Assembly (NCBI RefSeq): GCF_013415125.1
Contig: NZ_JACCDE010000007.1
Span: forward strand, 1 to 64,000
Direction: 5' to 3'
DNA from: Vreelandella glaciei
GTDB lineage: Bacteria > Pseudomonadota > Gammaproteobacteria > Pseudomonadales > Halomonadaceae
DNA: 64,000 bases
The notes beneath the pieces were generated by a model. The model was not told where the DNA came from. It ran no database searches and saw only the letters and a program-made list of their open reading frames with translations. Made by a program: the position numbers and the translations under genes. Of this stretch, positions 8,893-17,025 are shown one piece after another; positions within the stretch are counted from its first letter, which is position 1; each line of letters begins with the position of its first letter.

Positions 8893-9140
8893 CGGCTTTA
8901 TTTATCGACCACTCTGCCAGGAATTTAAAACCACCACTTTATCACGGTTGCTGGTGCGTTATAGGCCAAGTCCCTCGGTCAATATACCAAAGCAATAAGC
9001 ACACAAAGGAGCCACCAACTAATCCCCAGGTTTGAGCTTGATGCTACTTCTGCCCACAAAGTAGGTTTGTGGGACGTAGGGCGAAGCTAGAGGGAGCATT
9101 TTGTGTCTTGGTTCTATCAATCAGCGCGCTAAAAACGCTA
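8893..9140. other. intergenic region upstream of brxA
   Basis: About 250 bp without a credible reading frame. It must hold the brxA promoter, but no convincing -35/-10 pair was found. The one clear structure is an inverted repeat, CCCACAAA (9053-9060) and TTTGTGGG (9066-9073), separated by 5 bp. It could be an operator or a transcript hairpin. Confidence 0.4.
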
Positions 9141-9190
9141 AACCCGCCCATCACCAGCAGCTTGCGCTGTTTGACGAGGGCGGGCTTTGT
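9141..9190 (-). terminator. terminator of the gabDT operon
   Basis: On the minus strand a GC-rich stem (GGGCGGG, 9184-9178, pairing with CCCGCCC, 9149-9143) flanks a smaller internal hairpin (CAGC-GCAA-GCTG) and is followed by T-rich sequence. It starts about 15 bp after the gabT stop, as expected for an intrinsic terminator. Confidence 0.55.
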
Positions 9191-9205
9191 GATGCTTAAA
9201 CGATA

Positions 9206-10480
9206 TTAGCTAAGCGCTTCCAGAGACTGCTCAATAATGCTCAACCCTTCTTCCAGCACTGCAGATGACACCGTCAGCGGCACCAGAATCCGTATGCTGT
9301 TGCCGTAAAAACCACAGGAGAGCAGGATCAGACCTTTCTCGCGGGCTTTGGCACATAGCGCGCCGGTCATCTGCGTATCTGGTTTGCCGTCGCTATCCAG
9401 CAATTCAAACGCTGCCATGGCGCCGAGCTGGCGGCCGTGGGCGACGGCGGGGAAGCGCTCTTCCCAGACGGCGAAGCGCTCAGCCAGCATTTTGCCCATC
9501 TGCTCGCTGCGGGCCAGGATATCTTCCTCTTCAATCACCTCAATGACCGCCAGCGCTGCGGCGCAGGAGAGCGGGTTGCCGCTGTAGGTGCCACCTAGGG
9601 AGTTAGGGCCAGAGGCGTCCATTACCTTGGCGCTACCTACCACGGCAGAGAGCGGCATGCCGTTGGCCAGGCTCTTGGCGGTGGTCAGAATATCCGCCTC
9701 GATACCGCTATGCTCCAGAGCAAACAGCTTGCCGGTGCGAGCAAAGCCGGACTGCACTTCATCGGCGATCAGCAGAATACCGTGCTCGTCGCACAGGGCG
9801 CGCAGCGCTTTTAGGTAGTCCGGTGAGGCGATGTAGAAACCGCCTTCGCCCTGTACCGGCTCGATCACGATGGCCGCCGTGCGGTGCGGGGCGATATCGG
9901 TTTTGAACAGTGTGCGAATGGCGTTCAGCGAGGCTTCTTCGCTGATGCCGTGCAGCGGATTGGGAAACGGTGCGCGGAACACGTCACCCGGCATCGGGCC
10001 GAAGTCGTTCTTGTAGGGCAGCACCTTGCCGGTCATCGCCAGGGTCATCATGGTGCGGCCGTGGAAGGCACCGTCGAAAGTAATAATGCCGGTGCGGCCA
10101 GTGGCAGCGCGGGCAATCTTCACGGCGTTTTCCAGCGCTTCGGCACCGGTGTTGACCAGCATTGCTTTGCGCTCTGGGCCGCGCACCGGGCTTAGTTCGC
10201 AAAGCTTTTGGCACAGCTGCACGTAGGGCGCGTAGGAGATCACCGCGGCGCTGGTGTGCATGACTTTCTTGAGCTGCGCTTCAACCGCGGCGACAATTTT
10301 CGGGTGACGATGGCCCAGGTTCAATACGCCAATCCCACCGGCGAAATCGATCCAGCGGTTGCCATCGGCGTCCCACAGCTCGGCGTTTTCAGCGCGCTCG
10401 GCAAACTGGGTGGTCGGCGTGGCAGCACCGTTGGCAACAAAGCGAATTTTCAGGTCGTTCAATTCTTGGTTAGTCATCAT
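9206..10480 (-). CDS. gabT: 4-aminobutyrate--2-oxoglutarate transaminase
   Basis: A class III, PLP-dependent aminotransferase that moves the amino group of GABA to 2-oxoglutarate, giving succinate semialdehyde. All landmarks are present: the glycine-rich VNTGAEALENAVKIAR cofactor segment (109-124), the GAFHGRT stretch (137-143), the IADEVQSGFARTGK block (238-251, with the PLP-ring aspartate), and the PLP lysine K269 in TTAKSLANG. Its length of 424 is normal for GabT. It follows gabD by 8 bp, so the pair is one operon that completes GABA-to-succinate conversion. Either of two consecutive ATGs could be the start, after an AGAGAA ribosome-binding site. Confidence 0.93.
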   Translation of the reverse strand: MMTNQELNDLKIRFVANGAATPTTQFAERAENAELWDADGNRWIDFAGGIGVLNLGHRHPKIVAAVEAQLKKVMHTSAAVISYAPYVQLCQKLCELSPVRGPERKAMLVNTGAEALENAVKIARAATGRTGIITFDGAFHGRTMMTLAMTGKVLPYKNDFGPMPGDVFRAPFPNPLHGISEEASLNAIRTLFKTDIAPHRTAAIVIEPVQGEGGFYIASPDYLKALRALCDEHGILLIADEVQSGFARTGKLFALEHSGIEADILTTAKSLANGMPLSAVVGSAKVMDASGPNSLGGTYSGNPLSCAAALAVIEVIEEEDILARSEQMGKMLAERFAVWEERFPAVAHGRQLGAMAAFELLDSDGKPDTQMTGALCAKAREKGLILLSCGFYGNSIRILVPLTVSSAVLEEGLSIIEQSLEALS

Positions 10481-10488
10481 CGTTCTCT

Positions 10489-11940
10489 TTATAAACCGCC
10501 AACGCAGACGTATTTCAGTTCAGTAAATTCATCGAGGCCATGGTGTGAACCTTCACGGCCCAGCCCGGACTCTTTCACACCGCCAAAGGGCGCAAGCTCG
10601 GTGGAGATCAGCCCTTCATTCACGCCCACCATGCCGTACTCCAGTTGCTCCATGGTGTGCCAGATACGGCGGTAGTCGGTGGCGTAGAAGTAGGCCGCCA
10701 AGCCAAAGGGCGTATCGTTGGCCATCTGGATGGCCTCTTCATCGCGGTGGAAGCGGAAGACCGGCGCCACGGGGCCGAAGGTCTCTTCATCAGCCACGGC
10801 CATTTCAGTGGTGACGTCGGCCAGCACCGTGGGCGTATAGAAGCGCTCACCGGCAGCGTGGAGTTTGCCGCCACACATAAGACGTGCGCCCTTGCTTTGG
10901 GCGTCGTCCACGTGTCGCTGAACCTTGTCTACCGCCGCTTGGTTGATCAGCGGGCCGATAATGCTGCCTTCCGCTAGGCCATCACCGACTTTCAGCGCGT
11001 TCACTCGCTCGGTCAGCTTGCTGACGAACGCATCGTAAATGCCGTCCTGCACCAGGAAGCGGTTGGTGCAGACGCAGGTTTGTCCGGCGTTGCGGAATTT
11101 GGAGGCGATGGCGCCATCAACAGCGGCATCCACATCGGCGTCGTCAAACACGATAAACGGCGCGTTTCCGCCCAGCTCCATGGCGGTTTTCTTTACCGTG
11201 CTGGCGCACTGGGCCAGCAGGTGTTTGCCCACCGGGGTCGAGCCAGTAAACGAGACTTTGCGAACACGGGGGTCGGTGGTGAGCACTTCACCCACGGCGG
11301 CCGGTTTGGAAGCGGTGACCACGTTAATGGTGCCTGCTGGCAGGCCAGCTTCCAGGGCTAAATAGGCAGCGGCCAGCGCGGTGAGCGGCGTAGCTTCAGC
11401 GGGTTTGATCACCACGGTGCAGCCAGCGGCCAGGGCCGGAGCGCACTTACGAGTGATCATCGCCAGCGGGAAGTTCCAGGGGGTAATCGCCGCGACGACA
11501 CCCACCGGCTCGCGCAATACCAGCAGGCGCTTGTCTGCACCGTGGCTGGGCAGGGTTTCCCCCGCCATGCGCTTGGCTTCTTCAGCGAAGAACTCAATAA
11601 ACGAGGCGCCGTAGGTCACTTCGCCTTTGGCTTCCGCCAGCGGCTTGCCCTGCTCCAGGGTCATCAAGCGGGCCAGGTCGTCCGTATGTTCATTAATTAG
11701 CTCAAACCAGCGGCGTAGCAGCGCTGAGCGCTGTTTCACTGGGGTAGCGCGCCAGGCAGCACCGGCGTTATAGGCGGCGGCCACGGCGTCACGGGTATCG
11801 TCAGCCCCCATATCGGCTACGCGGGCAATGGTCTCACCGGTGGCGGGGTTATCGACGGCAAAACTCTGCTGACCTTTGCGCCACTCGCTACCCACCAGGG
11901 CAGGAACCGCGTCGTGCAACCACTGTTCGATAAAGCTCAT
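10489..11940 (-). CDS. gabD: NADP-dependent succinate-semialdehyde dehydrogenase
   Basis: It oxidises succinate semialdehyde, made by the adjacent gabT product, to succinate. The 483-residue aldehyde dehydrogenase has the catalytic cysteine (C289 in NAGQTCVC), the general base E255 in MELGGN, the ITPWNFPLAM substrate segment (152-161) and the FTGSTPVGK nucleotide-binding loop (231-239). Its similarity to GabD-type enzymes is higher than to betaine-aldehyde types. The start has a good AGGAG ribosome-binding site. A divergent MocR regulator lies about 140 bp upstream, which is the typical gabR-gabD arrangement. Confidence 0.93.
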   Translation of the reverse strand: MSFIEQWLHDAVPALVGSEWRKGQQSFAVDNPATGETIARVADMGADDTRDAVAAAYNAGAAWRATPVKQRSALLRRWFELINEHTDDLARLMTLEQGKPLAEAKGEVTYGASFIEFFAEEAKRMAGETLPSHGADKRLLVLREPVGVVAAITPWNFPLAMITRKCAPALAAGCTVVIKPAEATPLTALAAAYLALEAGLPAGTINVVTASKPAAVGEVLTTDPRVRKVSFTGSTPVGKHLLAQCASTVKKTAMELGGNAPFIVFDDADVDAAVDGAIASKFRNAGQTCVCTNRFLVQDGIYDAFVSKLTERVNALKVGDGLAEGSIIGPLINQAAVDKVQRHVDDAQSKGARLMCGGKLHAAGERFYTPTVLADVTTEMAVADEETFGPVAPVFRFHRDEEAIQMANDTPFGLAAYFYATDYRRIWHTMEQLEYGMVGVNEGLISTELAPFGGVKESGLGREGSHHGLDEFTELKYVCVGGL

Positions 11941-12003
11941 GGTCTTCTCCTAGATTAATAACACTGCGTGCACGCTAGCAGTAATGTGGTTGTCGGCGAA
12001 TAC

Positions 12004-12033
12004 ACCACTTTTGCGTTCAACCAGACCACTTTT
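12004..12033. promoter_or_regulatory. direct-repeat operator between gabD and the MocR gene
   Basis: ACCACTTTT occurs at 12004-12012 and again at 12025-12033, exactly 21 bp apart, which is two DNA turns. MocR/GabR regulators bind direct repeats in the shared intergenic region, so this is a good candidate for the autoregulatory and gabDT-activating site. Binding is inferred. Confidence 0.5.
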
Positions 12034-12079
12034 CTGTTTTACTGGAAAATTGGTGAACATCGTGACGGTGAGGATAAGG

Positions 12080-13498
12080 ATGGATGGCCAGTCAGCTTTA
12101 CAACAACTTGTAAAACACTATGCACAGCAACCTGAACGCTTAAGTAAACAAGTGCGAATAGAGCAAGCGCTGAGACAAGCGATTACCCAGGAGTGGCCTA
12201 ACCAGACTCGCCTACCTTCTCACCGGCAACTAGCGTCAGCGTTAGGTGTTGCTCGGCATACACTGTCACTAGCCGTTGCGACGCTGCTTAAAGAGGGTCT
12301 GCTTACGACTTCTCATGGCAGTGGCACTTGGAGCTGCAAAGTGTCGGCCCCTGCTGTCTCAAAACCCAGAAGTGTGCAGCTATCAAAACGTGCACAACGA
12401 GTGTTGCGTTGGCCGGGTGCGAGCACTGTTCAAAGCGGCGCTTTCGTGCCCGGCATTCCTGATATCGCCCAGTTTCCAATGCGTAAATGGCGGCAGCTCT
12501 ATGCCAGCGTGACGGTGCCGCAGAATGCCCTGCTGCTCTCTTACTCCACCGGCGGCTACGGCCCGTTGAAGCGCGCGATACGCGATTTTTTGGCGCGCTG
12601 GCGCAATATTAATTGCGACACTGAGCAGATCATCATCACCGACGGCACCCATAACGGCATTGAGCTATGCGCCGTGGCGCTGGCCGATGTGGGTGACACC
12701 GTTGCCATGGAGTCGCCCTGCTACTGGGGAGCACGCAACGTGTTTACCGCTGCGGGTTTAGAGATTCAGATGCTGGCGTGGCAGCCAGGCCAAGGGCATG
12801 CGCTACCGCCTGCCCCTGACCCAGTAAAGCTGGCCTACCTCACAGGCTCGCACCACTATCCGCTCAGCGTGCCTACCCGTGCGGCCGACAAACAACGCTT
12901 ATGCGACACCTTAGCGCCTACTTATATTATCGAAGACGATTACGAGTTCACTCGCGACGACCACCCCAACTTGCTCTTCGACCCACACTCAGAGCGCCAC
13001 TTGCTGGTGGGCTCGTTTTCCAAGATGATGTTTCCAGGTTTGCGGTTAGGCTATTTAGTGGTACCGCACCATTTAGCAGGGCCAATGAACCGTCTGCGCA
13101 GTGAACTGTTCCGCGAAGGTCGCATGCTGGATCAGGCCGTGCTGGCGCAGTTTATTTTTGATGGCGATTTAGACGCTTGGTGCCGACGCATTCAGCGCGA
13201 CTATTTAGGGCGCCAGCAGGTGCTGCATGATCAACTACGCTCGCTGCCGCAGGTACGCAGCGTTTCACCGCCCAGTAGCGCCATCAGCCTATGTGTCGAG
13301 TTTGAACCGGACGTTGACGACGTAGGGATCGCTCAATCCCTGCTGAAAGAGCATTTGATCGTGCGGCCATTAAGCCCTGTTTGTGCACCAACCGATCCGC
13401 GAGTTGGCTTAGTGATGGGCGTCGGCATGCTGTCAGGGGAAACGCTGGTGCGTGAAGCACAGCGCCTGCGTCGCAGCCTGGAAGCGCTGCTGCGCTAG
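12080..13498 (+). CDS. MocR/GabR-type PLP-dependent transcriptional regulator
   Basis: An N-terminal GntR winged helix (about residues 10-75, with LPSHRQLASALGVARHT as the recognition region) is fused to a fold-type I aminotransferase domain. The PLP lysine lies in GSFSKMMFPGLRLGY. The domain also contains IIITDGTHNGIEL and the IIEDDYEF strand. The start at 12080 is preferred because upstream in-frame sequence carries the probable operator and codes for nothing family-like; this gives 472 residues. Divergent placement next to gabD suggests a GabR-like role, activating gabDT in response to GABA and PLP. The ligand is inferred from context only. Confidence 0.85.
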   Translation: MDGQSALQQLVKHYAQQPERLSKQVRIEQALRQAITQEWPNQTRLPSHRQLASALGVARHTLSLAVATLLKEGLLTTSHGSGTWSCKVSAPAVSKPRSVQLSKRAQRVLRWPGASTVQSGAFVPGIPDIAQFPMRKWRQLYASVTVPQNALLLSYSTGGYGPLKRAIRDFLARWRNINCDTEQIIITDGTHNGIELCAVALADVGDTVAMESPCYWGARNVFTAAGLEIQMLAWQPGQGHALPPAPDPVKLAYLTGSHHYPLSVPTRAADKQRLCDTLAPTYIIEDDYEFTRDDHPNLLFDPHSERHLLVGSFSKMMFPGLRLGYLVVPHHLAGPMNRLRSELFREGRMLDQAVLAQFIFDGDLDAWCRRIQRDYLGRQQVLHDQLRSLPQVRSVSPPSSAISLCVEFEPDVDDVGIAQSLLKEHLIVRPLSPVCAPTDPRVGLVMGVGMLSGETLVREAQRLRRSLEALLR

Positions 13499-13559
13499 GC
13501 GCTATGGATAGCACATGGGTAATAGCTCATTTGTTATGCCGGAAGCTCTTCTTAACACC

Positions 13560-13602
13560 TTATCCACAAGCTGTATAACGCTTATTCACAAACATATTCA
13601 CA
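13560..13602. promoter_or_regulatory. cluster of three DnaA-box-like sites
   Basis: TTATCCACA (13560-13568) and TTATTCACA (13582-13590) both match the DnaA-box consensus TTATNCACA exactly. ATATTCACA (13594-13602) differs at one position. All are in the same orientation, spaced 22 and 12 bp, just before the lipoprotein start codon. No origin genes (dnaA, dnaN, gidA) are nearby. Function is unproven. Confidence 0.5.
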
Positions 13603-13611
13603 AGGACTTTT

Positions 13612-14304
13612 ATGCGTTCCCCTGTTGATGATTTTATAGGCTGTTTTACCTTAAGCTCTTCAGTGGTTCTCGCTAGGCTACGCCTATGGGCATCGCTAAG
13701 TTTTGTACTGCTTCTCTCTGGCTGCGCTATCTTTGCCCCCAACCCGCCCCAGGATCAAAGCAATATCTGTGAGATATTCCGCGAGCAGCCCAGTTGGTAC
13801 GACTACGCTCAGGAGTCCGAGGAGAAATGGGGGACGCCCATAGCCACGCAAATGTCGTTTATCCAGCAGGAGTCCTCGTTTCGCAGCCATATTCGTCCTG
13901 ATCGAAAATACTACTTAGGCTTTATCCCAGGCCCGCGCCCTTCTTCTGCGAAAGGCTATGCTCAGGCGCAGGACCCTGTATGGGAAGAGTATGAAGATCA
14001 AGCAGGCAGCCTTTTCTCACGGCGTTCCCATATGAAGCACGCCACGGATTTTATTGGCTGGTATAACCGCCGTTCTCAGCAACAGGCGGGGATATCACTC
14101 AGTAATCCAGAGCACCTTTATTACGCCTATCACGAAGGCGCTGGCGGCTATCAACGCGGCACGTATCGCGGCAAACCGCAGGTCTTGAGGGCAGGTCGAG
14201 AAGTGGCAGCGCGCGCCAATCGTTACCAGGCCCAACTCAACAGCTGTGAAGCGGAGTTTCAGTGCCGCAAGTTTTACCAGGTCTGGCCATTTTGCCGTAG
14301 TTAA
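13612..14304 (+). CDS. lytic-transglycosylase-like (SLT fold) lipoprotein
   Basis: A 230-residue lipoprotein. A hydrophobic segment ends in the lipobox LLLSGC (Cys at about residue 38), so it is probably lipidated and faces the periplasm. The SLT-type catalytic glutamate is likely the one in FIQQESSF (about 85-92), followed by GYAQAQDP and a YYAYHEGAGGY block typical of this family of soluble-transglycosylase-like proteins. It probably cleaves peptidoglycan glycan strands. The ATG at 13612 leaves an unusually long hydrophilic lead before the signal, so a later start is possible. Its last ~165 bp are duplicated at 21515-21679, and it was originally adjacent to the TSUP permease gene. Confidence 0.78.
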   Translation: MRSPVDDFIGCFTLSSSVVLARLRLWASLSFVLLLSGCAIFAPNPPQDQSNICEIFREQPSWYDYAQESEEKWGTPIATQMSFIQQESSFRSHIRPDRKYYLGFIPGPRPSSAKGYAQAQDPVWEEYEDQAGSLFSRRSHMKHATDFIGWYNRRSQQQAGISLSNPEHLYYAYHEGAGGYQRGTYRGKPQVLRAGREVAARANRYQAQLNSCEAEFQCRKFYQVWPFCRS

Positions 14305-14328
14305 GGAATAGATGATGTCACTATGGAT
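14248..14328 (+). repeat. left copy of an 81-bp identical direct repeat
   Basis: These 81 bp are identical to 21623-21703, and similarity at roughly 85% extends on both sides. The segment joins the end of the lipoprotein gene to the start of the TSUP permease gene. Together the two copies bracket the 7-kb catabolic island. Confidence 0.9.
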
Positions 14329-14478
14329 GGGTGTGGCGCTGGTCAGCGTGGTGTTTTTCACCTCGATGCTTTCCGGCGTGTTTGGCATGGCGTGATACAG
14401 CTCACGGCCAATGGATCACGCGACACTATATCGTCTGGCCTGCTGTTGCTATTCAATTACAGCCCTAATGCCGCAGCC
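14312..14478 (+). pseudogene. heavily deleted copy of the TSUP permease gene
   Basis: The first about 27 codons match the start of the intact TSUP gene at 21687 (SVVFFTSMLSGVFGMA). After GGCATGGCG roughly 70 bp are missing. Short blocks then follow that match 21839-21870, 21885-21900 and about 21945-21975 of the intact gene, with deletions between them. Homology ends near 14478. This copy cannot be functional; it is the left half of the scar made when the island arrived. Confidence 0.85.
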
Positions 14479-14589
14479 GAGAATATGTCGGTCAGCTGAT
14501 GGACACATCCATTTTTGGCCGACTTTTGACCTGGTTGCTGAATAAGGTCGCGCAGCGACGCTACACTGTCAGCTTCGGTTGTCTGCTAT

Positions 14590-14855
14590 AACGAGCCGGA
14601 GCTGACCAGCAAGGCGATATTTGCTGGATGCTTGAGAAAGGTGACGTCGGCCGTCAACCAGCCGGGCAAACCGACGCAGAATGCGTTCATCGAAAGCTTC
14701 GACGGCAAATTCCGGGACGGCTGACTCAACCAGCGCTGATTTCTGATCCTGGCGGGTGCGCGCCACGAAATCACACAATGTAGAAACCATTACAACCATG
14801 CCAGACCGCACAGCTCGCTGGGCTATTTTCCACCTGTAGCGTATGCCGAGCACTG
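14590..14855 (+). pseudogene. IS3-family transposase (OrfB) remnant
   Basis: Shifting frames and internal stops interrupt a recognisable integrase core end: ELTSKAI, then QPGKPTQNAFIESFDGKFRD (the final catalytic Glu lies in AFIES), then HYNHARPHSSLGY and PPVAYA. This is the usual C-terminus of IS3-family OrfB. No inverted repeats or OrfA could be made out. It lies right beside the island's left edge, so it may mark how the island was acquired. Confidence 0.75.
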
Positions 14856-14918
14856 CGCAAGAAACAGCGGTTTCTCCTATTGATAGCGAACCTAAACCAA
14901 GGGGAAGGTCAGTTTACT

Positions 14919-15992
14919 TCAGTCTTTACATCGGCGGGGCCTGCCAAAGGACTCGCGCTCGATCAGATTCGCCTCGAATTGAGGAACAGGGCCGAGCTTC
15001 TGCCCTCGGATACCTGCGATAGTGCGACGGGCCACTTCTTGCCCCATTTCATAGACCGGCTGCGCCACTACCGTTAGAGGCGGATCGACTAGTTCGGTCC
15101 AAGGAAAGTCGTCGTACATCAGCAGCGATAGGTCTCTAGGTATCCTGAGGTGGCAGCGACGACACTCCTTGAGTACGGCCATGGCTATCAAATTATCGGA
15201 AGCCACTATCGCGGTTGCTGGCTCGTGCATATTTAGCAGCTCCTTTATAATAGCACTCACTTTCTGGGGGCCCATGGCATTGAACTTGACTAGATCCGAA
15301 TCGTATAACAGACCTGCCTCAGCATATGCCTGCTCTAGCCCTTTAATACGCTGGGCCACGGGCGATACGCTCAGCAGTGCACCTTGCCGGTAGGAAGAGT
15401 AGTCGGGCATGGTTGTCAGGTAAGCAATGCGTCGATGTCCCAACGCCAGCAGTTTGCCTATAGCCTCGCGTGTCGCACTCACAAAGGAGGCAGTAATAGC
15501 ATCGATTCCCAGACCCTCGACTTCACGATCAAAAAGCGTCACCACTTGGCCTTCTTCCAAGACCTGGCGCAGATGATCGGTTTGACGCGAATCACAGGGC
15601 ACCACAATCAGACCGTCGACACGTTTGTCCATAAGAACGCGAACCGCATCTCGCTCGGTTTCGACTTTTTCGTCCGTATTGATCGTGATGACATCGTACC
15701 CTTCTCCCCGAGCGAAGTCCGAGATGCCTCTCAAGGCAAGGCTGAAGTAGGGATTTTCGATATCCCCGACGACTAAGCCCAAAGTCTGTGAGCGCCCGGT
15801 ATTCATGCTTCTTGCAAGCTGGTTGGGGCGGTAGTTGAGAATTGCCGACGCCGCTTCCACACGCGCCATCACAGCTTCGCTGACTGCACCATAACCGCCC
15901 AAGGCACGTGCCGCCTGGGCGCGTGAGACACCGGCCTCACGGGCAACATCTGAAATAGTGGGTGCACGTTTCGAACTCTTTTTGCCGTTCAC
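14919..15992 (-). CDS. LacI-family repressor of the island
   Basis: A 357-residue regulator with an N-terminal LacI helix-turn-helix (TISDVAREAGVSRAQAARALGG, about residues 12-33), a hinge helix (NQLARSMNTGRS) and a periplasmic-binding-like ligand domain (LGLVVGDIENPYF; the C-terminal VASDNLIAMAVL). The start is GTG, with an AAGGAG ribosome-binding site 5 bp ahead. It is divergent from the ABC operon. Two perfect 14-bp palindromes in the shared region are its probable operators, one just after the operon's promoter, fitting repression until an unknown ligand binds. Confidence 0.87.
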   Translation of the reverse strand: MNGKKSSKRAPTISDVAREAGVSRAQAARALGGYGAVSEAVMARVEAASAILNYRPNQLARSMNTGRSQTLGLVVGDIENPYFSLALRGISDFARGEGYDVITINTDEKVETERDAVRVLMDKRVDGLIVVPCDSRQTDHLRQVLEEGQVVTLFDREVEGLGIDAITASFVSATREAIGKLLALGHRRIAYLTTMPDYSSYRQGALLSVSPVAQRIKGLEQAYAEAGLLYDSDLVKFNAMGPQKVSAIIKELLNMHEPATAIVASDNLIAMAVLKECRRCHLRIPRDLSLLMYDDFPWTELVDPPLTVVAQPVYEMGQEVARRTIAGIRGQKLGPVPQFEANLIERESFGRPRRCKD

Positions 15993-16011
15993 AACGACTC
16001 CTTTAAAATGT

Positions 16012-16041
16012 TTGACTCTTTTTTAAAGTCGTGCATATACT
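16012..16041 (+). promoter_or_regulatory. sigma-70 promoter of the island operon
   Basis: TTGACT (16012-16017) and TATACT (16036-16041) are separated by 18 bp, a good sigma-70 promoter. Transcription would start near 16048, immediately before the first operator palindrome. Confidence 0.65.
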
Positions 16042-16052
16042 AATTCCGTAAG

Positions 16053-16092
16053 TGAGACCGGTCTCATTTAACCACGATTGAGACCGGTCTCA
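16053..16092. promoter_or_regulatory. two perfect LacI-type operators
   Basis: TGAGACCGGTCTCA occurs at 16053-16066 and 16079-16092, both perfectly palindromic, with centres 26 bp apart. A central CpG-containing palindrome between a LacI-family gene and its divergent operon is the typical operator arrangement. A repressor here would block the promoter at 16012-16041. Confidence 0.75.
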
Positions 16093-16134
16093 CAACCAAA
16101 ATCCTGAGATCACAAATAAACAGACAGGAAACCC

Positions 16135-16962
16135 ATGAAACCCATAATAATCGCTCCGCTGACAGCTTTAGTCCTTACCCTGAACGGATGCAACGACAGT
16201 GCTTCCGATGAAACCGCTGACAACCCCTACCATCTGATCAAGCCCGGTCAGATTCGAGTAGCTAGCCTTGGGGACGCAAAACCCTACACCTATACCAATG
16301 CAGCGGGGCAGTTTACAGGCTTTGACGTGGAGTTCTTTAAGAATGTAGCCAACCGGGTAGGCATTGATGACGTCGTCTTCAGTGGGCAGGACTTTACCGG
16401 CATCCTCTCCGGTGTTGCTAACGGGCGGTTTGATGTGGGCGTGGCGGCCATAGGTATTACGGACGAGCGCAAACAGACCGTGGACTTTACTCGGGGCTAT
16501 CTGGCCGGCTATCTCACCATCCTTGCCTCACCCGATGCCGGGATCAAGGACGAAAAGGATCTTGCCGGTCATCGTCTGGGCGTTGTTCAGGGCACCCTAC
16601 AGGACGCTTATGCGGTTAAAAATTTTCTAGACGCGAACTTGGTGCGATTCCCCGACAACAATACGGCAATTTCGGCCGTCAATAGTGGCTCCGTCGATGC
16701 CCACTTCCTCGATTATGAAGCGGCCAAGGATTATGCAGAGCGCTTCAACCTAGTGGATGTAGCCGATATCCCTTCCTTTGATGCACCAGCGGGCTTTGCC
16801 TTGTCCAAGGAAAGCAAAGACCAGCTCAGAAAGGATCTTGATCAAGCCATCGTAGCAGCTATGAAGGATGGTACTTGGAAGGATTTGTACCAGAAATGGT
16901 TCCCTGACTCCCCGATGCCGCCGCAGTACCTACCCGACGCCTTCAAGGACTCTGACTCCTGA
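16135..16962 (+). CDS. ABC transporter substrate-binding lipoprotein (amino-acid type, family 3)
   Basis: A 275-residue extracytoplasmic binding protein. The signal peptide ends in the lipobox LTLNGC (Cys19), so it is membrane-anchored. The mature part follows the family 3 pattern: [36 protein letters not shown] (the conserved 'ITxER...DFT' motif) and [10 protein letters not shown]. An AGGAA ribosome-binding site precedes the start. It is first in an operon with the permease and ATPase. The ligand is unknown; the two following oxidoreductases suggest an amine or sugar-like amino compound, which is inference. Confidence 0.85.
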   Translation: MKPIIIAPLTALVLTLNGCNDSASDETADNPYHLIKPGQIRVASLGDAKPYTYTNAAGQFTGFDVEFFKNVANRVGIDDVVFSGQDFTGILSGVANGRFDVGVAAIGITDERKQTVDFTRGYLAGYLTILASPDAGIKDEKDLAGHRLGVVQGTLQDAYAVKNFLDANLVRFPDNNTAISAVNSGSVDAHFLDYEAAKDYAERFNLVDVADIPSFDAPAGFALSKESKDQLRKDLDQAIVAAMKDGTWKDLYQKWFPDSPMPPQYLPDAFKDSDS

Positions 16963-17025
16963 GGTTCGAGCATCCCGTGCGACTCAGCTCGCTCTATTAA
17001 GTCCAACAGCAATGGAGAACCAGCC

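Noticed and set aside
13560..13602. Replication origin at the DnaA-box cluster
   Set aside because: Only three boxes, no AT-rich unwinding region of adequate length and no origin-linked genes nearby.
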